Shown in pieces: positions 27,762-36,548 of a stretch of DNA of 64,000 nt. A model generated the notes under the pieces. It saw only the letters and a program-made list of their open reading frames with translations, searched no databases and was not told the origin of the DNA. The first letter of the stretch is position 1. Each line of letters starts with the position of its first letter. The stretch is from Bacteroidaceae bacterium (GTDB lineage: Bacteria > Bacteroidota > Bacteroidia > Bacteroidales > Bacteroidaceae). The stretch spans positions 1 through 64,000 of the forward strand of contig JAFXTO010000038.1 of the NCBI GenBank assembly GCA_017535725.1, in the 5' to 3' direction. The position numbers and the translations under genes are program-made.

Positions 27762-30029
27762 ATGCTTCGGTGTCTGCGTTCCTGCCTGTCTGGGAAATCT
27801 TATTTTTCACTTCTCATCCTTGTCTTTTCCGCCCTGTCCCTTCTGCTCTCCTGCAATGCCGAGACCAGCCTGAAGAAAGGCGACCAGTATTTTGCTATTG
27901 GAGAATACTACAACGCAGCGGGAGAGTACAAGGCAGCATACACCAGAACCAAGACGCGCGAGCGAGGCAAGCGAGGTGAACGCGCCCTGAAGATGGCAGA
28001 ATGCTACCGCAGAATCAACTACGCCGCAAAAGCCGTTGGAGCCTACCAGAACGGGATCCGATACCTGGAGAAATCAAAGGCTGACCGACAGAAAATCCGA
28101 GACGCAGTGCTGGAATTCCAAGGCGAGCGACCCAAGATGGAAACGCCGCACATGGACATCCAAGACTCACTGGACGAAGAGGCCATTCTCGATGCCACAC
28201 TCAAGCTGGCACGACTGCTGCACAAGAGCGGGAGCTACAAAGATGCCATCAAGGCCTATCAGGACTACATCGACATGAGCAAGGAACTGGCACCCGCACA
28301 CACCGCCGTATGTACACCGCAGAACGATACGCTGGCCACCAACGGAATCATCGGTGCAAGACAGGCCCTGCTCATGAAACAGCGACCCACCCTGCACACC
28401 GTCAAGAAAGAGGCATTGCTGAACTCCCGACGGGCGGACTTCTCCCCTGCCCTGCTCGGCGACGACTGGGACCAGCTCTACTGGACGACGACACGCCCAC
28501 AAGCCACCGGCGATGAGCTCAGCGGAATCACCGGCACACAGTACGCCGACATCTTCTTCTCGAAGAAGGACGACAAAGGAAAATGGTCAACGCCCGAAGC
28601 CGTGGAGGGAGACCTAAACTCGGAACTGGAGGAGGGCGTGTGCTGCTTCTCGCCAGACGGCAAGACGATGTACTTCACCTACTGCACCAGCGACCCCGAC
28701 TATCCGCGCTACGCCAAGATATACACCTCGCAACGCAGCGATGCCACCTGGTCAAAGCCACAGGAGTTGAAAATCTCCAAGGACACCCTATCCAGCTTTG
28801 CACATCCTGCAGCATCGCCCGACGGCAACTGGATTTACTTCGTAAGCGACATGCCCGGAGGCCACGGAGGCAAGGATATCTGGCGCATCGCCATAGAAGG
28901 AAAAACGCTGTTAGGAGCAGAGTGTCTGCCAGCGCCCATCAACACCCCTGGCGACGAGCTCTTCCCCACCTTCCGCCCCAATGGAGAACTCTACTTCTCC
29001 AGCGACGGGCATCCGGGAATGGGTGGGCTGGATATCTTCGTTGCCACGGAGGACAGCACAACCCACCGCTGGACAGTCAAGAATCTGGGCTACCCCATGA
29101 ACTCCTCCGGCGACGACTTCGGCATGACCTTTGAAGGGCCGCACAACCGGGGCTTCTTCTCCAGCAGCCGAGGCGATGCCCGCGGATGGGACCATCTGTT
29201 CTCTTTCGAATGTCCCGAGGTGCTGCAAACCGTCAAGGGATGGGTCTACGAGAAGGACGGCTACGAACTGCCAGCCGGACAGGTCTACATGATTGGCAAC
29301 GACGGTACGAACCAGAAAATCAGCCTCCGAGGCGACGGCTCCTTTGAGGTGGTCGTGCAGCCCAAGGTGGAATACGTCTTCCTCGGCACCTGCAAGGGCT
29401 ATCTGAATCACTCGGAACAGCTGACCGTGGACACCACCGACGTCAGTCACCAGTACGTCCTCCAATTCCCCCTGGCAAGCATTACCGCACCCGTCCTCGT
29501 CCGCAACGTCTTTTATGAATTCAACAGCGCGACCCTGACGGAGAACAGCACCGTCGCCCTCGACAGCCTGGTTGACCTGCTCAACGAGAACCCCAATATC
29601 ACCATCGAGCTTGGTGCCCATTGCGACTATCGGGGCAACGACCAGTATAACGAACGGCTGAGCCAACGACGGGCCGAAAGCGTGGTCAACTACCTCATCG
29701 AACACGGCATCGCGGCCGACCGACTGACACCAAAGGGCTACGGCGAGAGCCGACCCAAGATCGTCAAGCGACGCATAGCCGAACAATACCCGTACCTCCA
29801 CCAGGGCGACACGCTGACGGAAGCATTTATCCGCAAACTCGAATCCGAGGAGCAGCAGGAAGCATGCAACGCGCTCAACAGAAGAACGGAATTCCGAGTA
29901 CTGAGAACCACCTACGGCCTTCCTGGCCGAAGCAACACGGGCAAGGCAACTAGCCCTGCCAAACCAGAAGAGACGGAAACGAAAACCGACGAAACGGCAA
30001 GAACCGAATCCGATTCTGAAAAAAATTAG
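27762..30029 (+). CDS. porE: PorE-like OmpA/WD40 (PD40) lipoprotein, type IX secretion-associated
   Basis: Probable periplasmic outer-membrane-anchored lipoprotein linking the type IX secretion machine to peptidoglycan. Starting at 27762 gives a signal with lipobox LLLSC (Cys31). TPR-like helices follow (KKGDQYFAIGEYYNAAGEYK), then a beta-propeller with PD40 repeats (CCFSPDGKTMYFTY; ASPDGNWIYFVSDMPGGHGG; FRPNGELYFSSDG). A regulatory beta domain precedes a C-terminal OmpA domain with NVFYEFNSATL and HCDYRGNDQYNERLSQRRAE. This order (TPR, propeller, regulatory domain, OmpA) is that of PorE. The tail is charged. Upstream in-frame starts at 27672 (ATG) and 27702 (GTG, with GAGG before it) exist. 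The symbol rests on architecture. Confidence 0.78.
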   Translation: MLRCLRSCLSGKSYFSLLILVFSALSLLLSCNAETSLKKGDQYFAIGEYYNAAGEYKAAYTRTKTRERGKRGERALKMAECYRRINYAAKAVGAYQNGIRYLEKSKADRQKIRDAVLEFQGERPKMETPHMDIQDSLDEEAILDATLKLARLLHKSGSYKDAIKAYQDYIDMSKELAPAHTAVCTPQNDTLATNGIIGARQALLMKQRPTLHTVKKEALLNSRRADFSPALLGDDWDQLYWTTTRPQATGDELSGITGTQYADIFFSKKDDKGKWSTPEAVEGDLNSELEEGVCCFSPDGKTMYFTYCTSDPDYPRYAKIYTSQRSDATWSKPQELKISKDTLSSFAHPAASPDGNWIYFVSDMPGGHGGKDIWRIAIEGKTLLGAECLPAPINTPGDELFPTFRPNGELYFSSDGHPGMGGLDIFVATEDSTTHRWTVKNLGYPMNSSGDDFGMTFEGPHNRGFFSSSRGDARGWDHLFSFECPEVLQTVKGWVYEKDGYELPAGQVYMIGNDGTNQKISLRGDGSFEVVVQPKVEYVFLGTCKGYLNHSEQLTVDTTDVSHQYVLQFPLASITAPVLVRNVFYEFNSATLTENSTVALDSLVDLLNENPNITIELGAHCDYRGNDQYNERLSQRRAESVVNYLIEHGIAADRLTPKGYGESRPKIVKRRIAEQYPYLHQGDTLTEAFIRKLESEEQQEACNALNRRTEFRVLRTTYGLPGRSNTGKATSPAKPEETETKTDETARTESDSEKN

Positions 30030-30052
30030 CATTAGGATGAAAAAAAATTGCT

Positions 30053-30081
30053 CTTTTCTTGCGCATTTCTCGCAAGAAAAG
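30053..30081. terminator. Hairpin between the porE-like gene and corA
   Basis: Perfect 11-bp stem CTTTTCTTGCG / CGCAAGAAAAG with a 7-nt loop, preceded by an A8 tract. It could end the porE transcript, and it overlaps the -33 region of the next promoter. The lack of a T-tract on the plus strand makes the terminator role uncertain. Confidence 0.5.
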
Positions 30082-30091
30082 CGTACCTTTG
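30059..30091 (+). promoter_or_regulatory. Promoter of corA
   Basis: TTG (30059-30061), 22 nt, TACCTTTG (30084-30091). It implies a 5' leader of about 170 nt before the corA start. Confidence 0.65.
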
Positions 30092-30097
30092 CGCCCG

Positions 30098-30265
30098 TTA
30101 AACCATCCTTTATTCCGTAAATGGACGATTATCATCAACGTAACACTGACTAAGGGACGGAGGTTCGCATCGAAGTATGGGGCCTCTGACGCCCCGCTAA
30201 GCGTTATACGCTGAACGACGAAACGTAATTAACCCGAAAGGTTGAACGCTTAAACGAAAGAGACC
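30098..30265 (+). promoter_or_regulatory. Structured 5' leader of corA, candidate regulatory RNA
   Basis: The leader carries consecutive small hairpins: TTCG-CAT-CGAA, GGGGC-CTCTGAC-GCCCC (30179-30195), AGCGT-TAT-ACGCT (30200-30212) and AACC-CGAAA-GGTT (30231-30243). It then runs into a purine-rich stretch before the ATG. No known riboswitch class is recognised. A metal-responsive role is only a guess from the downstream gene. Confidence 0.4.
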
Positions 30266-31192
30266 ATGCGAACCTATTGGAACACTCATCGCGGCCTGCA
30301 CACGCTGGAGCAATGGCAGCCCAATTGCTGGGTACAGGTGACCTGTCCCACAAGTGACGATGCAGACTTTCTGCAGAACGAACTCAAAATCCCTGACTAT
30401 TTCCTTGACGACATCAGCGATGCCGAAGAACGCGCCCGCTACGACTACGACGACGGGTGGATTCTCATCATCCTGCGCATCCCCTACGTCAAGGAAGTAA
30501 AATCACGTACCCCTTATACCACCATCCCCTTGGGTATCATCCTCAAGGGTGATGTCTGCATCACCGTCTGCAACTACGAGACGAATCTGATGATTGACTT
30601 TGTCACCTACCAGCAGAAGCGCGGACTGGGCTTCACGGACGCCGTGGATATGGTGTTCCGCCTCTTCCTCTGTGCTGCCGTATGGTACCTGAAGCGGCTG
30701 AAGCAAATCAACGCCCGCATCGAAGCGGCCAAGCAGCACCTCGACCGCAAGATTGACAACGCAGACCTCATCAACCTCAGCCGACTGCAGGACAGTCTGA
30801 CGTACTTCGCCACCTCCATCCGGGGCAATGAGACGCTGCTCTCCAAGCTGAAGTTCAAGCTTCCCGTGGACGAACTCGATGCCGACCTCATTGAGGACGT
30901 GACCATTGAGATGAACCAGGCGCGAGAGACAACGGGAATCTACGCCAACATCCTCGACTCCATGATGGAGACGTACGCCAGCATCATCAACAACAATATG
31001 TCCACAGTGATGAAGACCCTGACCATCATTTCCATGTTCCTCATGGTGCCTACGTTGGTCGCCAGCTTCTTCGGCATGAACCTCGTCAATGGAATGGAAG
31101 ACAAAGCATTCGGTTTTCCACTCGCAATCATCATTTCCGTGAGCCTCACAGCCGCCTTTTGGTGGTATTCGAAGCGAGAATCATGGCTCTAA
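30266..31192 (+). CDS. corA: CorA family magnesium/cobalt transporter
   Basis: Pentameric inner-membrane divalent cation channel. A cytoplasmic N-terminal domain (ISDAEERARYDYDDGWILII) and a long helical stalk (INARIEAAKQHLDRKIDNAD) lead to two C-terminal membrane helices. The family signature GMN sits in SFFGMNLVNGMED after the first. The end, WWYSKRESWL, is a typical short basic tail. Length 308 aa is normal. It has its own promoter and an unusually long structured leader. Confidence 0.94.
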   Translation: MRTYWNTHRGLHTLEQWQPNCWVQVTCPTSDDADFLQNELKIPDYFLDDISDAEERARYDYDDGWILIILRIPYVKEVKSRTPYTTIPLGIILKGDVCITVCNYETNLMIDFVTYQQKRGLGFTDAVDMVFRLFLCAAVWYLKRLKQINARIEAAKQHLDRKIDNADLINLSRLQDSLTYFATSIRGNETLLSKLKFKLPVDELDADLIEDVTIEMNQARETTGIYANILDSMMETYASIINNNMSTVMKTLTIISMFLMVPTLVASFFGMNLVNGMEDKAFGFPLAIIISVSLTAAFWWYSKRESWL

Positions 31193-31295
31193 ACGAAAAA
31201 ATTGCCAAAAAGTTAGGCGATTCCGTTTTTTTTGTGTTAATTTGCTCCGCCTTAGGGCACAAATAACCATAACAGCTACTTAAACCGTAAGCAAA

Positions 31296-33362
31296 ATGAC
31301 TGAAACCAACGAACTGCAGCCTACCTCCGAGAATGAGGTAAAGGCAGCGGAAGTACAGACAACGCCTGCGCCCGAAGAGACGACGCAGGTCGAAGAGACA
31401 AGCCAGGCCGAAGTGACTCCACAGGCCGAAGAAGTTCCCGCCACCACAGAGCAAGCTACTGCCACAGCTGAGGAAGCAAGTGCCACAGCTGAGGAAGTGA
31501 CCGCTACTGCTGAGGAAGCAACAGTTACAGCAGAGGAAGCAACGGCTTCCGAGGATTCTAACAAAGGCGAAACACAACCCGACGAAGACCCCGCACGCCC
31601 CGTCTATGAGACCAAGGAGCAGGTCGTAGAGCGACTGCGAGAAATCGAGGAAGAGGACAACGGAGGCGACAAGAACGAACTCGACCTTCTCAAACAGGTC
31701 TTCTACAAACTCCACAAGGCTGCACAGATGGCAGCCCGCAATGCCTTCATCGAAGAAGGTGGACAGCCAGAAGACTGGCGAGCAGAAGTGGACGGAGCGG
31801 AGGAAAACTTCAAGGTCATCATGAACCGAATCCGACAGCGCAGAGCCGAAATCGCAGAGGCTGTGGAGAAGCAGAAAGCTGAGAACCTCGAGAAGAAACT
31901 GGCCATCATCGAACGAATCAAGGAACTGGCGACCTCACCCGAAGAAGTGAGCCAGAATTTCGACGAGTTTAAGCAGCTCCAAGCACAATGGAAGGAATTG
32001 GGTGCCGTTCCTGCTGAACGAGCCACCGAGATATGGAAGACCTATCAGCACTACGTAGAGCAGTTCTATGACCTGCTGAAACTGAATAGCGAAGCCCGCG
32101 AGTACGACTTCCGAAAGAACCTCGCAGCAAAGGAAAGACTCATCGAACTGGCTGAGAAACTGGCTGACGAGGAAGATGTCATCGCAGCCTTCAACAAGCT
32201 GCAGAGCCTGCACGCTGAATACAAGGAGATAGGCCCCGTGGCCAAGGAACTGCGTGACCAGATATGGGAGCGCTTCAAGGCCGCAAGTACCGTCATCAAC
32301 AAGCGCCATCAGGAGCACTTCGAAGCCATCAAGGCCCGCGAGGAAGAAAACCTGCAGAAGAAAACAGCCCTCTGTGAACAGGTGGAAGACATCAAGCTCG
32401 AAGAGCTGACAACCTTCGCCCAATGGGAAGAGAAGACCAAGGAGGTCATCGCACTCCAGGCTGAATGGAAGACCATAGGCTTCGCCAGCCATAAGTACAA
32501 CAACCTCATCTTCGACCGCTTCCGCGCTGCATGCGACCGCTTCTTCACTGCCAAGGCAGAGTTCTACAAGGGCATCAAAGACGAGCAGAGCGAGAATCTC
32601 GAAGCCAAGCGCAAGCTGGTGGAGGAGGCTGAAGCCCTGCAAGACAGCACCGAATGGCGTCGCACAGCAGACCGACTCATCGAACTGCAGAAACAATGGA
32701 AGACCATCGGCACCGTACCCCGCAAATACAGCGAGCAACTGTGGAAGCGCTTCACGGCCGCCTGCGACAAGTTCTTTGAAGCACGTCAGGCTGCTACGGC
32801 CGACCAGCGCAACGAGGAACGCGAGAATCTGGAAGCCAAGCGTAGCATCATCGAACAGCTGCGGGCACTACTCGAAGACACCGCAGACGCTACACTCGAC
32901 AAGGTGAAGGAACTGCAAGCCCAATGGAACGAAATCGGACATGTGCCCTTCCGCGAGAAAGACCGTCTGTTCAAGGAATACCGTAGCGTGGCCGACGAAC
33001 TCTACAAGCGCTTCGGCACAAGTCAGGCACGTCGTCGTCTCGAAGGATTCCAGAGAAGTGTGCGTCAGGCTGTAGCCAAAGGCGAGAGCACGCTGGCTCG
33101 CGAACGCGAACGCCTGCTTCGGGTCTTTGAAGCACGTAAGGCTGAGTTCCAGACATACGAGAATAACCTCAACTTCCTCACCGCCACCTCCAAGAATGGC
33201 AACAGCCTGGTGGCCGAGATGAAACGTAAGGTTGAGAAGCTGCGCGAGGAACTGGATCTGCTGGCCAGCAAAATCAAGGCCATCGAAGCCGAGATGCGTG
33301 CCCCCAAGCAGGAAGCACCCGCTGACGAGACACCCGCCACAGAAGGCGAAACTGAAGCATAA
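31296..33362 (+). CDS. DUF349 repeat protein, coiled, with acidic N-terminal repeats
   Basis: Cytoplasmic helical protein of unknown function conserved in Bacteroidetes. After about 100 residues of Glu/Thr/Ala-rich sequence come multiple DUF349 modules. Each has a core such as LQAQWKELGAVP, LHAEYKEIGPVAKEL, LQAEWKTIGFAS, LQKQWKTIGTVPRKYSEQLWKRF or LQAQWNEIGHVPFREKDRLF, with roughly 70-residue spacing. The acidic head includes four degenerate seven-residue repeats (ATAEEAS-like, about residues 53-81). The C-terminus is a coiled coil and another acidic tail. No catalytic motif is visible. It is convergent with the DHFR gene across a short hairpin. Confidence 0.9.
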   Translation: MTETNELQPTSENEVKAAEVQTTPAPEETTQVEETSQAEVTPQAEEVPATTEQATATAEEASATAEEVTATAEEATVTAEEATASEDSNKGETQPDEDPARPVYETKEQVVERLREIEEEDNGGDKNELDLLKQVFYKLHKAAQMAARNAFIEEGGQPEDWRAEVDGAEENFKVIMNRIRQRRAEIAEAVEKQKAENLEKKLAIIERIKELATSPEEVSQNFDEFKQLQAQWKELGAVPAERATEIWKTYQHYVEQFYDLLKLNSEAREYDFRKNLAAKERLIELAEKLADEEDVIAAFNKLQSLHAEYKEIGPVAKELRDQIWERFKAASTVINKRHQEHFEAIKAREEENLQKKTALCEQVEDIKLEELTTFAQWEEKTKEVIALQAEWKTIGFASHKYNNLIFDRFRAACDRFFTAKAEFYKGIKDEQSENLEAKRKLVEEAEALQDSTEWRRTADRLIELQKQWKTIGTVPRKYSEQLWKRFTAACDKFFEARQAATADQRNEERENLEAKRSIIEQLRALLEDTADATLDKVKELQAQWNEIGHVPFREKDRLFKEYRSVADELYKRFGTSQARRRLEGFQRSVRQAVAKGESTLARERERLLRVFEARKAEFQTYENNLNFLTATSKNGNSLVAEMKRKVEKLREELDLLASKIKAIEAEMRAPKQEAPADETPATEGETEA

Positions 33363-33374
33363 GAAGTGAGAATT

Positions 33375-33393
33375 TTCGGGCTTTTCCCGAAAG
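33375..33393. terminator. Hairpin between DUF349 gene and folA (convergent)
   Basis: TTTCGGG-CTTTT-CCCGAAA has a perfect 7-bp stem located between two convergent stops and could serve both. It lacks a long U-tract. Confidence 0.5.
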
Positions 33394-33396
33394 GCC

Positions 33397-33921
33397 TCAC
33401 GCGCGCACGTAATCTATAAAGGTATAAGGGAAGGCATGACGCTCATCGGCATCGTGCCTTTCTTCGTGTTCCACCCGCCATTCCTGTGGGTCAAAAACAG
33501 GGAAGAAAGCATCGGCCGCCTTGGGACTATCGTGAACCAGAGTCAGACACAACCTGTCGGCCAGCGGCAGAGCCGCCATATAAACACTCGCTCCCCCAAT
33601 AACAAACACCTCGTTATCAGGTCGCACACCCTCTTCCGTTTCGTTTGCGACAGTCTGCTCCACCACCCTCAACACCTCTTCTAACGAAGCAAATACCTCC
33701 ACAGCGGGAGCCTGGAAGTCTGGGTTGCGCGAAAGCACGATATTCCTGCGGTTGGGAAGTGCTCCCTTCGGCAACGATTCGAACGTACGGCGTCCCATCA
33801 CGATAGTGTGTCCCGTCGTAAGTGCCTTGAAACGTTTCAGGTCATTCGGCAACCAATACAAAAGCTTATTCTCAAAGCCGATGGCACCGTTCTCTGCCAC
33901 GGCGGCAATCAAACTTATCAT
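33397..33921 (-). CDS. folA: Dihydrofolate reductase
   Basis: Regenerates tetrahydrofolate with NADPH. It has MISLIAAVAENGAIGFENKL, LPNDLKRFK (active-site region), GHTIVMGRRTFESLP and FVIGGASVY. The start at 33921 gives the canonical N-terminus; an upstream TTG frame (33990) adds residues with no homology. At 174 aa it is normal. It follows thyA by 100 nt on the same strand, a common pairing because thymidylate synthase consumes the methylene-THF that this enzyme recycles. The gap contains a TTTCAAC tract. Confidence 0.95.
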   Translation of the reverse strand: MISLIAAVAENGAIGFENKLLYWLPNDLKRFKALTTGHTIVMGRRTFESLPKGALPNRRNIVLSRNPDFQAPAVEVFASLEEVLRVVEQTVANETEEGVRPDNEVFVIGGASVYMAALPLADRLCLTLVHDSPKAADAFFPVFDPQEWRVEHEERHDADERHAFPYTFIDYVRA

Positions 33922-33985
33922 AATAATACTATCTGTTGGATGAATTAATAGGTTGTTTTCACGATTGATGCCGTAGACATCTGAT

Positions 33986-34020
33986 TTCAACTTTTCAACC
34001 TTTCAACTTTTCAACCTTTC
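33986..34020. repeat. TTTCAAC tract between thyA and folA
   Basis: Alternating TTTCAACTTTTCAACC units are the same spacer repeat as before the MFS and malQ genes and inside susB. Here the tract lies in the opposite orientation relative to the genes, immediately after the thyA stop. Confidence 0.85.
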
Positions 34021-34021
34021 C

Positions 34022-34816
34022 TCACACCGCCACCTCTGCCTTGATATGTGGCCACGGGTCGTAACCCTCCAACTGGAAGTCCTCATAGCGGAAGCTGAAG
34101 ATATCCTTCACGTCGGGGTTCAGGAGCATACGTGGCAGGGGACGCGGTTCGCGGGTCAGTTGCAAGTGCGCTTGGTCGAGGTGGTTGAGGTAAAGGTGGG
34201 TGTCGCCCGTCGTATGGATGAACTCGCCAGCCTGCAACCCCGTGACCTGCGCCATCATTTGCAGCAACAAGGCATAAGAAGCTATGTTGAAAGGCACACC
34301 GAGGAAGGTGTCGGCCGAGCGCTGATAAAGCTGAAGGCTGAGACGACCGTCGGCAACATAGAACTGGAACAGGCAATGGCAGGGAGGAAGAGCCATGCTG
34401 TCGACCTCGGCCACATTCCAGGCCGAGACCATCATGCGGCGCGAGTCTGGATGATGCTTTATCAGGTCCACAACATTGGCAATTTGGTCGATGGTGCCTC
34501 CGTTGTAATCAGGCCACGAGCGCCATTGATGCCCATAGACCGGGCCGAGGTCGCCATTCTCATCTGCCCACTCGTCCCAGATAGTCACCTTATTATCATG
34601 GAGGTACTGGATATTCGTGTCCCCACGCAGGAACCAGAGCAGTTCGTGGATAATGCTGCGCAGGTGTAGTTTCTTCGTTGTCAGCAAGGGGAAGCCGTCG
34701 GCAAGGTCAAAGCGCATCTGATGACCGAAGATGCTCTTGGTGCCTGTTCCCGTTCGGTCTGTCTTCACCGCACCCTCATCAAGGATACGTTGCAGGAGAT
34801 TTAAGTACTGTTTCAT
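34022..34816 (-). CDS. thyA: Thymidylate synthase
   Basis: Makes dTMP from dUMP using methylene-tetrahydrofolate. It has the catalytic Cys146 in [32 protein letters not shown] at the N-terminus, [11 protein letters not shown], the [20 protein letters not shown] block and [10 protein letters not shown]. Length 264 aa equals the E. coli enzyme. It is first in the thyA-folA unit, with a promoter that mirrors that of the divergent RNA methyltransferase. Confidence 0.98.
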   Translation of the reverse strand: MKQYLNLLQRILDEGAVKTDRTGTGTKSIFGHQMRFDLADGFPLLTTKKLHLRSIIHELLWFLRGDTNIQYLHDNKVTIWDEWADENGDLGPVYGHQWRSWPDYNGGTIDQIANVVDLIKHHPDSRRMMVSAWNVAEVDSMALPPCHCLFQFYVADGRLSLQLYQRSADTFLGVPFNIASYALLLQMMAQVTGLQAGEFIHTTGDTHLYLNHLDQAHLQLTREPRPLPRMLLNPDVKDIFSFRYEDFQLEGYDPWPHIKAEVAV

Positions 34817-34835
34817 TCTTTCTGTTGTTTTTTCG

Positions 34836-34881
34836 GGTGCAAAGTTACTGATAAATCAGGAATAATCACTAACTTTGCACC
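34836..34881. promoter_or_regulatory. Symmetric divergent promoters for thyA and the RNA methyltransferase gene
   Basis: GGTGCAAAGTTA (34836-34847) and TAACTTTGCACC (34870-34881) form a perfect 12-bp inverted repeat. Each half contains a -7 box TAACTTTG pointing outward. On the plus side the box ends 4 nt before the ATG at 34882, predicting a leaderless or nearly leaderless transcript. Confidence 0.7.
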
Positions 34882-36492
34882 ATGAATTTACCAAAAGACT
34901 TCGAAAACTACTTCCTTCGCGTATGGAAAGAGGAAGATGTGGCAGCGCTCATTCGAGGATTGGACGCTGAGCCTGTGGTCAGTATCCGGCTAAATACTAA
35001 ACGATTGCCGACGAATGCAGAACCTATTGGTGCCGACGGGCATGTCCCTTGGTGTCAGGAGGGCATTTACCTAAGAGAACGCCCTGTCTTCACAGCAGAC
35101 CCCTTGCTTCACGCTGGCGCCTACTACGTCCAGGAAGCATCGAGCATGTTTCTCGCCCATATACTCCGCTCCCTGCAAGGGCAATCAACGACCACCAATC
35201 CTCCATCAGCAACCCAGCAACCAAGGCTTTCCAATCAACAACCCTCCATCTTCAATTTTCAACCCTCCAGAGCCCTCGACCTCTGTGCGGCTCCAGGCGG
35301 CAAGAGTACCCTGTTGCGCTCTCTCCTACCCGATGACTGTCTGTTGGTTTCCAACGAACCTATCCGCGCCCGTGCCCAAGTTCTCGCCGAGAACCTGGCG
35401 AAATGGGGACACCCCAACGTCGTCGTCACACAAGCCTTTGCGGCAGACATCTCGCAGGCGGTAGAGGAGGACAATCCGCTGGTAATGGGCGACAACACCA
35501 TAACCCTCTCCCCCTTCGACCTTATCCTTGCTGATGTACCCTGCTCTGGCGAAGGGATGATGCGCAAGGAGGCGGAAGCCATCGCTCAATGGTCGCCCTC
35601 CCTCGTGGTCGAATGCGCCGCCCTTCAGCGCTCCATCATTCATGACATTTGGCCAGCCCTACGACCTGGAGGCATCCTCATATACTCCACTTGCACCTTC
35701 AACCCCGAGGAAGACGAAGAGAATGTGGAATGGATAGCTCGCGAACTTGGTGCCGAAATCCTTCCGATCCCCATCGACCCCACTTGGAACATCCGAGGCG
35801 ACCTCAGAAAAAGAGAAAACAAAGAAGGCGAAGCACCCAACAACCCTATTCCTCAAACAGGAATACCATGCAACCCCATTCCCAAAACAGGAATACCATG
35901 CAACCCAGTTTCCCAAACAAGAATACCATGTTACCCAGTTTCCCAAACAAGAATACCATGTTACCCGGTTTCCCAAACAGGAATACCATGTTACCATTTT
36001 CTCCCTGGCGAAATTCGCGGCGAAGGCTTCTTCCTCGCTGTCCTCCGCAAGCACGCATCCTCGAATAATTCAGTACCCAGCAACTCCCCTCATGAGTTGA
36101 CTTTCCTCGACAATTCAAATGAGTTGACTTTCCTCGATAAATCAAATGAGTTGGTGCTCGGCGGTTTTCCCGCCGAGAATCCCTCCCCCAAAAAGAAATC
36201 CAAGAAGAAAAAGAACCGCGCACCCCGCACTCCCGCGCTCCCAGTCCTCCCCACCAATCAACTAGACCAAGACGGGGTCCCCCAAGTAGAACTCACCCTC
36301 GCAGATGCCATTCGCTACCTCCAGCACGAAGCCCTCGTACTACCGCCTGAGACGCCACACGGCATCGTGCAAGTCTGCTATCGCGGTCAACGTTTAGGTC
36401 TAATGAAGAACCTCGGCACTCGCGCCAACAATCTTTTTCCAAAAGAATGGCGTATCCGCAGCAGCTTTCTATCCCCCTCTTCCCTTTTCTAA
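34882..36492 (+). CDS. RNA cytosine-C5 methyltransferase (RsmF/NOL1-NOP2-Sun family) with repeat insertions
   Basis: SAM-dependent m5C methyltransferase, probably acting on rRNA. A PUA-like N-terminal part precedes the SAM motif DLCAAPGGKSTLL. PCSGEGMMRKE (motif IV) and YSTCTFNPEEDEENV (motif VI, catalytic Cys) follow. The C-terminal RNA-binding domain ends GIVQVCYRGQRLGLMKNLGTRANNLFPKEW. At 536 aa it is enlarged by three low-complexity insertions. The first is Gln/Asn/Ser-rich before the SAM motif (about residues 100-130). The second is five copies of a 10-residue repeat (NPVSQTRIPCY type, 321-370). The third is a repeat ELTFLDNSN followed by a GC-rich hairpin and a Lys-rich linker (about 404-450). 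All stay in frame between conserved blocks. Confidence 0.9.
   Translation: MNLPKDFENYFLRVWKEEDVAALIRGLDAEPVVSIRLNTKRLPTNAEPIGADGHVPWCQEGIYLRERPVFTADPLLHAGAYYVQEASSMFLAHILRSLQGQSTTTNPPSATQQPRLSNQQPSIFNFQPSRALDLCAAPGGKSTLLRSLLPDDCLLVSNEPIRARAQVLAENLAKWGHPNVVVTQAFAADISQAVEEDNPLVMGDNTITLSPFDLILADVPCSGEGMMRKEAEAIAQWSPSLVVECAALQRSIIHDIWPALRPGGILIYSTCTFNPEEDEENVEWIARELGAEILPIPIDPTWNIRGDLRKRENKEGEAPNNPIPQTGIPCNPIPKTGIPCNPVSQTRIPCYPVSQTRIPCYPVSQTGIPCYHFLPGEIRGEGFFLAVLRKHASSNNSVPSNSPHELTFLDNSNELTFLDKSNELVLGGFPAENPSPKKKSKKKKNRAPRTPALPVLPTNQLDQDGVPQVELTLADAIRYLQHEALVLPPETPHGIVQVCYRGQRLGLMKNLGTRANNLFPKEWRIRSSFLSPSSLF
35182..35270 (+). repeat. Low-complexity insertion 1 in the RNA methyltransferase
   Basis: C/A-rich sequence with CAATCAACGACCACC, CCAATCAACAACCC and TTCAATTTTCAACCC segments resembling intergenic spacer repeats. 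It is translated as Gln/Pro/Ser/Asn-rich residues just before the SAM-binding motif. Confidence 0.6.
35842..35991 (+). repeat. Five tandem 30-bp repeats in the RNA methyltransferase
   Basis: Units begin at 35842, 35872, 35902, 35932 and 35962. All end in GGAATACCATG or AGAATACCATG followed by C or T. Each encodes N/Y-P-(I/V)-(P/S)-(Q/K)-T-(G/R)-I-P-C. Contiguous copies without spacers exclude a CRISPR. Confidence 0.95.
36094..36177 (+). repeat. 33-bp repeats and GGCGG hairpin in the RNA methyltransferase
   Basis: GAGTTGACTTTCCTCGA occurs twice and GAGTTGGTG once, encoding ELTFLD(N/K)SN. They are followed by the perfect hairpin CTCGGCGG-TTTTC-CCGCCGAG (36157-36177), similar in core to the hairpin inside aroB. 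Confidence 0.85.
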
Positions 36493-36548
36493 GCGATATA
36501 GCTACATACGCTTAAGCGTAAAGCACAAATGCCCCAAGCGTACAAAGA

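Noticed and set aside
35842..35991. Regular 30-bp repeats as a CRISPR array
   Set aside because: The units are contiguous with no spacers and are translated in frame within a methyltransferase; no cas genes are present.
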